Notes: generated by a model not told the origin, from the letters alone. 11,695 nt of DNA from Muribaculaceae bacterium (GCA_009775375.1 VSPO01000110.1:1-11695), one strand, 5' to 3'; counted from the stretch's first letter, positions 1 through 8,144 are shown. Numbers and translations: made by a program.

Positions 1-32
1 GGGATGAAGAGTACTTCAAATTACGATTGTTC

Positions 33-1265
33 TCACTTCACGACTGCCGTATCACGCGAAATGTCGGATGAACCGGATTTTTTAGGGTCGAGGGGAGGAA
101 GGAAGGCGGCGATGATGCCTAAGAGAGGAAGAAGGGCACTTACCTGGAAGATGAATTCTATGCTCGTCTTGTCGGCAAGCCATCCGAAAAAAGCCGACCC
201 TATTCCGCCAAGTCCGAAATTCAGCCCGAAGAATAGTCCCGCCATCATGCCTACCTTGTCAGGCTTCAATTCCGTGGCATATACAAGTATGGCTGAAAAT
301 GCCGATGAAATCACCAGTCCGATTATGACGGCAAGCAGGATGGTCAGCATGAAATTCACGTATGGCAACGCCAACGCAAACGGAGCGGCCCCCAGAATAG
401 ACCCCCAGATGACATACTTGCGTCCGTATTTGTCGCCGACACTTCCTCCCAACACTGTGCCGATGGCCACCGCTCCCATGAAGGCGAACAAGCATAACTG
501 CGATGTCTGAATGTCTACTCCAAACTTGCCGATAAGGAAGAACGTGAAATAGCTGGTCATGCTTGCCATATAGAAATATTTGGAAAATGTCAGCACGCAC
601 AATATGAATATAGCCCAGTAGATTCTGCGGCTTGACAAGCCCATCACCGCCGGATTGGGGATGACCGAGTGGGCCTTTAGCCGGTGAAGCTGTGTCTTAT
701 ACCATCTCCCGACGGGAAGAAGCATAAGACCGGCCACGACGGCTGCGATTGAAAACCACACTATCGAATGCTGACCGAACGGAATTATAACGACCGCTGC
801 CAGCAACGGTCCTATGGCGCTTCCTCCGTTGCCCCCTACCTGAAAAATCGACTGTGCGAGCCCCTTCTTCAATCCCCCTGCCATCTGAGCTATGCGTGAT
901 GCCTCGGGATGGAAAATGGATGATCCGCAACCCACCACCCCGACGGCCAGAAGAATCAACGCATAATTGTTGGAGAAGGCAAGAAGAAGTATGCCGGCAA
1001 GCGTAAAAAGCATCCCGACAGAAAGGGAATAAGGTTGCGGATGGCGGTCGGCATATCTTCCGACAAACGGTTGAAGAATGGAGGAGGTCATCTGAAACAC
1101 CAGTGTTATTATCCCTATCTGCCCGAATGTAAATCCATATTTATCCTTGATTATAGGATAGATAGAGGGGATAATCGACTGCATCATGTCGTTGAGCAGA
1201 TGCGCCAGACTGATTACCAGCAATATTGAGAAAATAGTCTTTTCTTTTCTGTCTGTAGTTTCCAT
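33..1265 (-). CDS. fsr: MFS exporter of the fosmidomycin-resistance (Fsr) type
   Basis: This 410-aa inner-membrane protein belongs to the major facilitator superfamily and resembles Fsr, a proton-driven exporter linked in E. coli to fosmidomycin resistance. Visible signs are the N-terminal HLLNDMMQS (22-30) followed by a proline- and tyrosine-rich stretch, MFS motif A as GRYADR (69-74), FHPEASR (118-124), QVGGNGGSAIGP (142-153) and a second motif A (GDKYGRK) in the C-terminal half. Hydrophobic segments fit about 12 membrane helices, and the length is normal for the family. The ATG at 1265 begins a charged cytoplasmic leader (METTDRKEK) just before the first helix. The gene lies 252 bp downstream of the phosphoesterase with a hairpin between, so it is probably a separate transcript. 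No convincing promoter box was seen in 1266-1477. The natural substrate is unknown. Confidence 0.9.
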   Translation of the reverse strand: METTDRKEKTIFSILLVISLAHLLNDMMQSIIPSIYPIIKDKYGFTFGQIGIITLVFQMTSSILQPFVGRYADRHPQPYSLSVGMLFTLAGILLLAFSNNYALILLAVGVVGCGSSIFHPEASRIAQMAGGLKKGLAQSIFQVGGNGGSAIGPLLAAVVIIPFGQHSIVWFSIAAVVAGLMLLPVGRWYKTQLHRLKAHSVIPNPAVMGLSSRRIYWAIFILCVLTFSKYFYMASMTSYFTFFLIGKFGVDIQTSQLCLFAFMGAVAIGTVLGGSVGDKYGRKYVIWGSILGAAPFALALPYVNFMLTILLAVIIGLVISSAFSAILVYATELKPDKVGMMAGLFFGLNFGLGGIGSAFFGWLADKTSIEFIFQVSALLPLLGIIAAFLPPLDPKKSGSSDISRDTAVVK

Positions 1266-1477
1266 ACACGCTTACGTCAATCGCAAAAGCCATCCTTGCC
1301 GGCCTTTGCCTTATCAAGAACGTATGGACATATACCCGATATTGCATCCACCGGCCCTCAAAAAAACTTCTTAGGAAAAAAATCAATCCCCGACAAGCCA
1401 TTACTCGACTTATCGGAGATGAAAAAATCTGCCGGCTTATGTCAGAACTGGCGAGACAGCCTGACACGGGGATTGAA

Positions 1478-1511
1478 TGACGAGGGTGTCACTTAGTGCA
1501 CGCCCTCGTCA
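1478..1511 (-). terminator. Hairpin downstream of the phosphoesterase, candidate terminator
   Basis: TGACGAGGG (1478-1486) pairs perfectly with CCCTCGTCA (1503-1511). The stem extends three more pairs inward (one G-U) around a 10-nt loop. It begins 7 nt after the phosphoesterase stop on the minus strand. The following tract on that strand is only TTCAATC, so the T-run is poor. It may act as a weak or factor-assisted terminator, or protect the mRNA 3' end. Confidence 0.5.
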
Positions 1512-1517
1512 TGGTCA

Positions 1518-2441
1518 TCACTTCGTGCGGCTTACGACGTGGATCGGCTCGCCACGCTTGTCGAGCATGTTCAATCTGAGATTATTCTTGTCGGCGGTCA
1601 ATACGGAGAAGCCGAGGGCATCATCGCAGAATACGGTTCCCTCAATGGGTTCGACGGGTCTTGTCAGCGAGCCCGAGGTGTTGACCACGTAATCTATCTT
1701 TGAATCCTGACGGCGGATGTGCTGATAGTTGTGGATATGTCCGCAGATATACATGTCTACGTTGTGGCGGCGCATGATAGAATCCACCTTCTTCTGCATG
1801 TCGGTCCTTTCGGATTCCGACTTGTCGGTGAAGGCATAGACGGGATGATGCCCAACCACCACAATCCAATCCTCATTAGCCTTTGAGAGGGTGGAATCAA
1901 GCCATTGCAGCTGCTTGGCGGCATCCTGTTTCCGTGCGTCGGGATAAGTGTCTGATTTTTTATGATACTTGTCGATCAACGGTGTCGTGTCAAGAAACAC
2001 TACCCTCACTGTCGTGCCGTCCTCCTCGAATACTTTCGAATAATAACGCGCGGGCATCTTCCATCTGCGCGACACGTTGGAATAATCCACCACGGCTTGC
2101 GTATTTCCTCTGTACTCATGGTTGCCGCAGACAGGATACCAGTTGACCATCAATTCGGGATGATCGTAAATCAGCTCATAGTTGGTCATCCACAGTGGAT
2201 CCTCCGTGCTCTGCACGCCCCCGTAGTGATGCGTGTCGCCAAGGGCGAGGACAGCGTCCGGACCTATCTCCTCGGCCACTTCCCCCATTGTGGCGGCCAC
2301 GTCTTTCTGATCGTAGTGGCCGTTGCGCCCGAGGTCGGAGGCTACGATAAGGTTTACGTCTCCTTTTGAAATCCCACTCTTGGCAGATGCCGTCACCACC
2401 GAGATGAGGGCCACCGCTGCATAAAGAAATCTTCTGATCAT
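1518..2441 (-). CDS. Secreted TRAP/ACP5-like metallophosphoesterase (acid phosphatase type)
   Basis: This 307-aa calcineurin-like phosphoesterase resembles purple acid phosphatases of the tartrate-resistant (ACP5) branch, which cleave phosphomonoesters at a two-metal centre. The five metal-ligand blocks are in order: SDLGRNG (35-41), LGDTHHY (67-73), GNHEY (106-110), GHHP (197-200) and GHIHNYQH (234-241). Block I has Ser where GDWG is usual, and the spacing of the Tyr in block II differs from mammalian ACP5, so the classical iron-tyrosinate may be absent. Residues 1-20 (MIRRFLYAAVALISVVTASA) form a Sec signal peptide, so the enzyme works in the periplasm or outside the cell. The ATG at 2441 was chosen because upstream in-frame codons read into the receptor gene and lack a signal sequence. 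It follows the TonB receptor by 35 bp and is probably cotranscribed, suggesting it dephosphorylates that receptor's substrate. Confidence 0.88.
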   Translation of the reverse strand: MIRRFLYAAVALISVVTASAKSGISKGDVNLIVASDLGRNGHYDQKDVAATMGEVAEEIGPDAVLALGDTHHYGGVQSTEDPLWMTNYELIYDHPELMVNWYPVCGNHEYRGNTQAVVDYSNVSRRWKMPARYYSKVFEEDGTTVRVVFLDTTPLIDKYHKKSDTYPDARKQDAAKQLQWLDSTLSKANEDWIVVVGHHPVYAFTDKSESERTDMQKKVDSIMRRHNVDMYICGHIHNYQHIRRQDSKIDYVVNTSGSLTRPVEPIEGTVFCDDALGFSVLTADKNNLRLNMLDKRGEPIHVVSRTK

Positions 2442-2476
2442 TATTGCTTTTATTATAGTGTTAGTTGAAATGTTAT

Positions 2477-5227
2477 TTAGAATGTCACTTTGACGCCTCC
2501 GTTGAGCTTCACCCCGTAGTATTCCTGCTGCATCGTGTAGTCTTTGCTCCCTTGATAGTAGCGGAGAGGCTGGTTGAGAAGGTTGGTGCAATCGGCGAAT
2601 ATCGTGATCTTCGCCTTGCGTCCGAACGTATAGCTTACGTTCAAGTCAAGATACTTCACGGCGTCGTAGTAGCGGTCGTAGAATGTGCTTGCGCCCATCT
2701 CGTCGATAAATGCCGAGGCATAGTTGAACGAAGCTCTCGCCGAAAAGCCACACTTGTCAAGATAGAGCGACAGGTTGGCCGTGTGCTCCGGAGATCCGGG
2801 AAGACTGAGTCCTTTCTCATTCTCGCGTCCCGCGAAATTGAAATCCGTGACGCGGGAATGGGTGTAGGAATACGTGGCATAAAGGCCCAGGCATTTCATC
2901 GTGGGGGCAATGAAACTGAAATCCCTCTGCCATGCCGCCTCCACTCCGAATATGTTGGCATTGCCGCCATTCTTCGGCTGGGTGAATTTTGTCCATACCG
3001 TCCCCTCATACTCTTTGTTGTAGGCCACTTCATCCACGATGAATCCTTCGATTCTCTTGTAGAAGATGCCGGCCGACACTAAGCCTACCGTCTTCCAATA
3101 GTATTCGGCATTCAAGTCGATATTATGTGAGGTCGTGGCCTTGAGTCCGGGATTGCCCACCACTATCTCGTTGTCGCCGCGCTTGATATTCATGCCGGGG
3201 ACAAGAGCAGAATACTTAGGTCTGGAAATCGACTGGTTGTAGCCGGCCCTAAGCATAAGATCCTTTTTTATTTCCCACTTCAGAAGCAGCGAAGGGAGGA
3301 AATTTACGTATGTGGAAGTCGCTGGGCTTGTCTTATGGACCTCATCCTTCTCGTCGTCGTAGACTCTGCCGACGTATCTCAGATCAGTGTTCTCCACGCG
3401 AAGTCCGCCCATGAAATTAAGGTTGTCGGCGAGGCGGGAGTCAATTCTCACATATCCTGACGTGATGTTCTCCCGGGCATGGTAGTTTCCGGCAAGCTCC
3501 TCGGCCACCTGTCCCTTCTCAAAACGTTGCGCATCGTCGAGATTAAGCGAGCCCAGGAATTGCTTGTCTACAAACGTGCCCGCCTGATATTTTGACGACG
3601 GCATGAATCTGTCGGTCGATTTGTCGACCGTGTGGGCAAAGGCATCCGCGTTGAAAGCCTTCTTCTCAAGGGGAGTATACTCGTAGTAGTCTATCTCCTT
3701 GTTCTTGGTCTTGTTGACGAACTTAAAGCCGAACTTTATTTTGGAACTGCCGCTGAGCCGCGTCTTGAAGTCCAGGGCTGCCTTGAAGTCATTCTCCACG
3801 ATGTCTTCCTGTTGTTGGGTCAGCTCCTTCAGGGAAAATTCATCATTCAGGGTCATCGTGCTCCCCTCTTTCGGCGTGGCGAAAGGCTCTCTCGGATTAC
3901 TAAGGTCGAAATTGAACTTTTGCGATTTAAGGCGATAGTCGATATATCGCTCGTTGGGGCGTTCCTCAGAAGCGCGAGCGTATCCAAGCTTCCATTCCAT
4001 GCCGAGGATGCCGAGCCTGTTCTCGCCCCCCAAAGTGAAATCCATCGTCCTTTGACGCTCAAGCCGGGCGTTGCGCTCATCGTCGGATCCCCCTTTGGTC
4101 TGCACCCTCACGTCGGCTTTCCCTTCGGGGGAGACGTCCTTAAGGGTGGTGCGATAGCGGTTTTCCCAGTCATTGCGGTTGTTGAAGATTCCTTTGAACC
4201 AGATTTTGTTCAAGTCGTCAAACTTCCAATCGAGCGACAACGAATAGCTCTGGCGTTCGCGGGTGACGAAATATTGGCGTATCTGATAATCGTTGATATA
4301 GGTTTTCCCGTTGTCATCCTTTTCCCAGATGAATTCCGTATTGTAGGAGCCGGCCGGGGCATTGTTGTAGGAAGCGGCGAGCATCACTCCGAATCGGTCG
4401 TTGAAGTATCTGTTTCCGAGAGTAAGTCCGAAATTCATCTGTGCCTTGCGGCTTATCCAGTTGTAGCCTGTGCCGGCCACGGCCCCCACCGTAAACCTAT
4501 GGGGCGAATTTTTCGTGACGAGATTAATCGACCCTCCTATGGCGTCGCCATCCTGATCGGGCATAAGGGTCTTGCTGACTTCTATTGCCTGGATCATGTC
4601 AGAGGGAATCAAGTCGAGCTGCACGTTTCTTATATCGCCCTCGGCCGAGGGGAGTCTCGAACCGTTGATGGTCACCGAGCTGAACTCCGCCGGAGTGCCC
4701 CTCACCTGTCCGAAACGGGCCTCCCCCTGGTCATACTGCACGTTGATGCCGCTGATTCGCTTCAAAGCGTCGCCGATATTTGAGTCGGGAAACTTACCGA
4801 TCTGGTCGGCCGACACCACGTTGGTTATGTTGATGTTGTTTTTCTGAGTGTTGATTGCGCGGTGCTGTCCGGAGAATACGCCTGTGACCACCACCTCTTT
4901 AAGCTCTTCCGACTGGTCGGTCATGACGATGTCTTCTACGTTCAGTTCTTTTGATATGACCACATACTTGTTGATCGGAACAAAACCGATGTAGGTCACT
5001 TTGAGATTGTGGTTTCCTGATGTCAGCCCGGGGAAGGAATAGAATCCGTCAATATCCGTGACGGCGGATTGCTTGTTGGTGTCGATGATTACCACTGCCC
5101 CGGGAAGGGGTCGTTTCTCGTTGTCAAGGATGCGGCCTTTCAATAGTCCTGTCTTAGGGCCGTCCGCCGCATACATAGCCAAACCTGCTAAAAGTATGGC
5201 CATAAAAGTTGACATTGCTTTTTTCAC
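2477..5227 (-). CDS. TonB-dependent outer-membrane receptor with CarboxypepD_reg domain
   Basis: This 916-aa receptor imports a ligand across the outer membrane using TonB/ExbBD energy. A signal peptide (MKKAMSTFMAILLAGLAMYA) precedes a CarboxypepD_reg beta-sandwich (about 28-110: KGRILDNEKRPLPGA, then DIDGFYSFPGL). A plug follows (about 125-235, with GDALKRISGINV and DGDAIGGSINLVTK), then the beta barrel ending in VKVTF with the C-terminal Phe typical of outer-membrane proteins. The IPSDMIQAIEVSKT signature places it near the TonB-Xanth-Caul group, not with SusC. There is no SusD gene beside it. The start is GTG at 5227, which supplies the Lys-Lys of the signal peptide; ATG at 5215 is the alternative. 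It leads an operon with the phosphatase 35 bp downstream and is divergent from an OprO/P-type porin. A phosphorylated ligand is inferred from these neighbours only. Confidence 0.93.
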   Translation of the reverse strand: MKKAMSTFMAILLAGLAMYAADGPKTGLLKGRILDNEKRPLPGAVVIIDTNKQSAVTDIDGFYSFPGLTSGNHNLKVTYIGFVPINKYVVISKELNVEDIVMTDQSEELKEVVVTGVFSGQHRAINTQKNNINITNVVSADQIGKFPDSNIGDALKRISGINVQYDQGEARFGQVRGTPAEFSSVTINGSRLPSAEGDIRNVQLDLIPSDMIQAIEVSKTLMPDQDGDAIGGSINLVTKNSPHRFTVGAVAGTGYNWISRKAQMNFGLTLGNRYFNDRFGVMLAASYNNAPAGSYNTEFIWEKDDNGKTYINDYQIRQYFVTRERQSYSLSLDWKFDDLNKIWFKGIFNNRNDWENRYRTTLKDVSPEGKADVRVQTKGGSDDERNARLERQRTMDFTLGGENRLGILGMEWKLGYARASEERPNERYIDYRLKSQKFNFDLSNPREPFATPKEGSTMTLNDEFSLKELTQQQEDIVENDFKAALDFKTRLSGSSKIKFGFKFVNKTKNKEIDYYEYTPLEKKAFNADAFAHTVDKSTDRFMPSSKYQAGTFVDKQFLGSLNLDDAQRFEKGQVAEELAGNYHARENITSGYVRIDSRLADNLNFMGGLRVENTDLRYVGRVYDDEKDEVHKTSPATSTYVNFLPSLLLKWEIKKDLMLRAGYNQSISRPKYSALVPGMNIKRGDNEIVVGNPGLKATTSHNIDLNAEYYWKTVGLVSAGIFYKRIEGFIVDEVAYNKEYEGTVWTKFTQPKNGGNANIFGVEAAWQRDFSFIAPTMKCLGLYATYSYTHSRVTDFNFAGRENEKGLSLPGSPEHTANLSLYLDKCGFSARASFNYASAFIDEMGASTFYDRYYDAVKYLDLNVSYTFGRKAKITIFADCTNLLNQPLRYYQGSKDYTMQQEYYGVKLNGGVKVTF

Positions 5228-5304
5228 TGTTTTCGATGTTATTTATTGAAGTTGTTTCTCGCCGCAAAATTCGCAATATATCGTTTCAATATTTTTGCAG
5301 ATTT

Positions 5305-5349
5305 ATTTAATTTTCATTAAATCCGCCCGACGTTAAATTTTCATTAAAT
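5305..5349. promoter_or_regulatory. Pair of 18-bp AT-rich sites, candidate operator
   Basis: ATTTAATTTTCATTAAAT (5305-5322) is an inverted repeat of 7-bp arms around TTTC. A second copy, GTTAAATTTTCATTAAAT (5332-5349), differs at 2 of 18 positions, and the right-hand 13 bp are identical. The copies are 27 bp apart, start to start. Repeated sites between two divergent, functionally related promoters suggest a shared regulator. A PhoB-type regulator is a guess from the gene content; the sites do not match the E. coli Pho box. Confidence 0.4.
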
Positions 5350-5434
5350 ATCTACCTGCCAGCACATTGCCAATCTATGATAGAAGACACATCCAATGAC
5401 TCTTTAACATTTATTTCATAATTCCGATACAACC

Positions 5435-5491
5435 ATGAAACAAAAGCTCGGTTACTTTGCCGCCAAGAAATCAGACTATTTACGACCATAG
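5435..5491 (+). CDS. Possible 18-codon leader ORF upstream of the porin gene
   Basis: An ATG at 5435 opens an 18-codon frame reading MKQKLGYFAAKKSDYLRP and ending in TAG, 57 nt before the porin start. It is basic and has no recognisable domain or signal sequence. It could be a leader peptide in the porin mRNA if transcription begins upstream of it, but a frame of this length readily arises by chance, and a near -7 box (5452-5459) overlaps it. I list it as a possibility only. Confidence 0.12.
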   Translation: MKQKLGYFAAKKSDYLRP

Positions 5492-5548
5492 GGCTGCTAC
5501 ACTATTCCGCAACCCTCGAAAAAGAAAACAATAAAACGAAAAGACAGC

Positions 5549-6556
5549 ATGAGATTGATTCTATCCGCAGCTATGCTGGCCATGTGTGCATTGACTGCCA
5601 CATCACAGGAAAAAAGTCCTTACCTTCCGGAAATCCACGGCACGGTCAGGGCCAAATATGAATACGAGCCGCCTATCGACAAAGGACGCTTCGAGATAAG
5701 AAACGCCCGTCTGAGTGTGGAGGGGAAAGTGATTCCCATCGTGAGATACAAGGCGGAAATCGACCTCTCCGACGAAGGAACCATCAAGATGCTTGACGCC
5801 TACGTGCGTCTCCAGCCCAAGGACGTGCTGAAGTTTACGTTCGGACAGATGAGGGTGCCGTTCACGATTGACGCCCACCGCTCCCCTCATCTCCAATATT
5901 TTGCCAACCGTTCGTTCATCGCCAAGCAGGTGGGCAACGTCAGGGACGTTGGCGCGGCTGCATCATGGACCTTCAATCCGAGTATGCCCATCACTCTTGA
6001 AGGGGGAATATTCAATGGTTCAGGGCTTACGAACCAGAAGAATTTCTGGACCAACGACTACAATTTCTCCTTCAAGGCGCAGACCATGATCGCAAAGCAA
6101 TTCAACATCACGCTCAGTTGCCAGAAGGCTAACGCGGGAGACGTCAACGTCATGATGTATGACGCCGGAGCATATTGGCAAAACGACAGATGGCATGTTG
6201 AGGCAGAATATCTGCGCAAGCATTACGCGCATGATGCCTTCTCCGCCGTCAATGCCGTTGACGCCTTTGCCGCCTACCGGCTTCCGCTAAAAAAAGGCCC
6301 GACAGCCATTTCATTCCTTGGAAGATACGACTACATGTCTGATCATAGCAAGGGCAACAAAGATGAGTCGGGCAATCTTAAGACCGACGACCCCGAAAGA
6401 CACAGGCTGACCGGAGGCGTCACGCTGAGCCTCGGGAAGAAAGCCCTGCAAGCCGACATAAGACTTAACTACGAACAATATTTCTATCACAAGGACGCGA
6501 CTCCGGCAATTTCCGAACAAAATAAAATCGTGCTGGAGTTTGTGGCTCATTTCTAA
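5549..6556 (+). CDS. Phosphate-selective porin O/P family outer-membrane protein
   Basis: This 335-aa beta-barrel protein resembles the Porin_O_P family (OprO/OprP), channels that in Pseudomonas favour phosphate and polyphosphate. A signal peptide of about 19 residues (MRLILSAAMLAMCALTATS) is followed by alternating beta-strand sequence, including RFEIRNARLSVEGKV, YKAEIDLSDEG and KFTFGQMRVPFTID, all typical of the family's N-terminal strands. The C-terminus ends VLEFVAHF, with the terminal Phe needed for outer-membrane assembly. The ATG at 5549 gives the signal peptide directly. The gene stands alone on the plus strand, closed by a terminator at 6575-6616. It is divergent from the receptor and phosphatase operon, with shared repeated sites between. 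Family membership is well supported; true phosphate selectivity cannot be read from sequence, since many Bacteroidetes members are uncharacterised. Confidence 0.87.
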   Translation: MRLILSAAMLAMCALTATSQEKSPYLPEIHGTVRAKYEYEPPIDKGRFEIRNARLSVEGKVIPIVRYKAEIDLSDEGTIKMLDAYVRLQPKDVLKFTFGQMRVPFTIDAHRSPHLQYFANRSFIAKQVGNVRDVGAAASWTFNPSMPITLEGGIFNGSGLTNQKNFWTNDYNFSFKAQTMIAKQFNITLSCQKANAGDVNVMMYDAGAYWQNDRWHVEAEYLRKHYAHDAFSAVNAVDAFAAYRLPLKKGPTAISFLGRYDYMSDHSKGNKDESGNLKTDDPERHRLTGGVTLSLGKKALQADIRLNYEQYFYHKDATPAISEQNKIVLEFVAHF

Positions 6557-6574
6557 GAGACTGTTTTTCCCGGA

Positions 6575-6616
6575 TAATCCCCCCGAGGCACGGTCGTGCC
6601 CGGGGGATTGTTTTTT
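6575..6616 (+). terminator. Strong intrinsic terminator after the porin gene
   Basis: AATCCCCC (6576-6583) pairs with GGGGGATT (6602-6609). Inside it GGCACG (6587-6592) pairs with CGTGCC (6595-6600) across a short internal mismatch. The hairpin is followed by GTTTTTT (6610-6616). It lies 18 nt after the porin stop and insulates the adenylation operon from porin transcription. Confidence 0.9.
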
Positions 6617-6628
6617 AAGGCAGGAGCA

Positions 6629-6642
6629 ATTGCATATGCAAT
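6629..6642. promoter_or_regulatory. Perfect 14-bp palindrome before the adenylation operon
   Basis: ATTGCATATGCAAT is a perfect palindrome in the short gap between the porin terminator and the operon start. It lies 60 bp before the chosen ATG and just ahead of GAACTTTG (6643-6650), which is one base from the TAnnTTTG -7 box. This position would suit an operator for a dimeric regulator, but chance occurrence is not excluded. Confidence 0.3.
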
Positions 6643-6701
6643 GAACTTTGAGGAGAGCAAAATCCTTTTATAAGGAGAACATCTCAACTGACAAACAAAA
6701 T

Positions 6702-8144
6702 ATGACAAACGACACCATATATTCCCGCTTCAAGGAAATCGCCGAAAAATATCCGGATGATCCCGCCATTATCGAAGACGACCGCACCGTCAGCTTCTCG
6801 AATCTCGACGCTATGGCCGACTGTATCTTGGCCAAGTTCTACGACCGTATCCCCTCGCCGGAATACGTCGGGATTGTGATGAGCCACGGCGCGGAGCAGG
6901 TCGCGGCCATGCTGGCCGTGCTTAAAAGCGGGGCAGGATATATTCCCGCCGAGCCAACCCTGCCGCAGGAGCGCATCGACTATATGATGAAATCCGCCGG
7001 AGCGGGCTTCATTATCAACGACAATTTCTGCCGCCATCTTAAGCTTGCCAAAAGGCACACGGCCGACCGTTCGCAACCCGACGGGGTGGCATACGTGCTT
7101 TACACTTCGGGAACATCAGGAGAGCCCAAGGGTGTCGTGGTGGAGAATCATTCGGTCGTCAACTATTCGGAGGCGTTTGAGGATGAGTTCCATGTCGGGC
7201 CGGGCGACAGGATGCTTCAATATTCCGTCTGCTCGTTTGACATTTTCGTGGAAGAGGTGTTCGCCTCATTGCTCAACGGGGCTGCCGTCTGCATTCCGTC
7301 AGCCGCGGTCCACAACGGTAGTCTTCAGGGTCTGATGGACTTTGTGGAGCGATATGGGGTGACAATCGTCGACGGATTTCCCTACCTGCTTGCCGAGATG
7401 AACAAGCTTCCCAGGATTCCATCCTGCGTCAAGCTTATTATCAGCGGAGGGGACGTGATCCGGGCAAGCTATATCACGAATCTTAAGGACAAGGGAATCA
7501 AAATATACAACACTTATGGTCCATCGGAAACGACTGTATGCTCCAACTATTATCGCGTGGACAACGCAGAGCCGCTCGACGACGGCACTTTCCCGATAGG
7601 CCGCCCGGTGAAGGGCGTTGAAGTCAAGCTTCTTGACAAAGACCTTAAGGAGGTCGGGAAAGGCGAGACGGGGGAAATTTGCATTTTGGGAGAGGGCGTC
7701 AGCCGTGGGTATCTCGGCAACCCTCCGGAGCAGATAAATTTTGTCACGCTTCAGGATGGCAGACGAATGTACCGCAGTGGAGATCTTGGCTATGAACTCC
7801 CCGACGGCAACATCGCGTTTCTGCATCGACGCGACGACCAGGTGATGATTCTCGGGAAGCGCGTGGAGCCGGAGGAGGTGGAGAATGTGCTCAACACCTG
7901 CCCCTGTGTGGAGCGGGGAATCGTCCGTGCGTTTCTTGACGACAATGGATTGCACTATCTCGTGGCCTATCTCATGCCTAAGGCAGGATGCAAGCTGCAT
8001 GACATAAAGGCTTGGCTGTCGGCGAGGCTGACAGACTTTATGATGCCTGAATACTTCGTGAAGATGAAGGAGATACCAATTACGAAACGTGGGAAAGCCA
8101 GGATGGAGGCGCTCCCGGTCGTGATGAAGGAGGGAGGTGTGTAA
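6702..8144 (+). CDS. Stand-alone NRPS-type adenylation enzyme (AMP-binding)
   Basis: This 480-aa enzyme of the ANL superfamily should activate a carboxylic acid, probably an amino acid, as the acyl-AMP. Core motifs run in order: A3 LYTSGTSGEPKG (133-144), A4 FDIF (179-182), A5 NTYGPSETT (270-278), A7 YRSGDLG (357-363), A8 DDQVMILGKRVEPEEVE (378-394) and A10 ITKRGKA (460-466) with catalytic Lys465. Alignment by eye to GrsA gives the pocket D180 I181 E184 D224 I246 S248 T271 V279 C280 K465. Asp180 is the usual anchor for an alpha-amino group. The protein stops just after A10, with no carrier domain. The ATG at 6702 puts the A-domain start at the normal distance; an upstream TTG (6648) would add 18 unrelated residues. 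It heads an operon with a GNAT and a hydrolase. A DltA-like role with a separate carrier protein is possible. Confidence 0.88.
   Translation: MTNDTIYSRFKEIAEKYPDDPAIIEDDRTVSFSNLDAMADCILAKFYDRIPSPEYVGIVMSHGAEQVAAMLAVLKSGAGYIPAEPTLPQERIDYMMKSAGAGFIINDNFCRHLKLAKRHTADRSQPDGVAYVLYTSGTSGEPKGVVVENHSVVNYSEAFEDEFHVGPGDRMLQYSVCSFDIFVEEVFASLLNGAAVCIPSAAVHNGSLQGLMDFVERYGVTIVDGFPYLLAEMNKLPRIPSCVKLIISGGDVIRASYITNLKDKGIKIYNTYGPSETTVCSNYYRVDNAEPLDDGTFPIGRPVKGVEVKLLDKDLKEVGKGETGEICILGEGVSRGYLGNPPEQINFVTLQDGRRMYRSGDLGYELPDGNIAFLHRRDDQVMILGKRVEPEEVENVLNTCPCVERGIVRAFLDDNGLHYLVAYLMPKAGCKLHDIKAWLSARLTDFMMPEYFVKMKEIPITKRGKARMEALPVVMKEGGV

Larger units (their letters stand above)
5228..5548. promoter_or_regulatory. 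Divergent intergenic region between receptor and porin genes
   Basis: This 321-bp AT-rich spacer must hold the promoters of both flanking transcripts. It contains a repeated 18-bp site and an 18-codon ORF, listed separately. On the minus strand GAATTTTG (5265-5272) is one base from the Bacteroidetes -7 box TAnnTTTG, and on the plus strand TTACTTTG (5452-5459) is also one base off. Neither has a matching TTTG box 19-21 bp upstream, so I do not assign exact promoters. Confidence 0.7.

Noticed and set aside
2442..2591. 50-residue N-terminal extension of the phosphoesterase frame
   Set aside because: The extension reads through the 3' end of the receptor gene in another frame and would bury the clear signal peptide that starts at 2441.
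3632..4783. 383-codon open frame on the plus strand
   Set aside because: It lies wholly antisense to the TonB-receptor gene and its translation has no recognisable domain. Long antisense frames are expected opposite GC-rich coding sequence.
6648..6701. TTG start that lengthens the adenylation enzyme by 18 residues
   Set aside because: The extra residues are unlike A-domain N-termini, and ATG at 6702 gives the usual distance to the first conserved helix. TTG starts are rare.
7299..8000. 233-codon open frame on the minus strand
   Set aside because: It is antisense to the adenylation gene, whose motifs A4 to A8 are intact on the other strand. No domain is visible in the antisense product.
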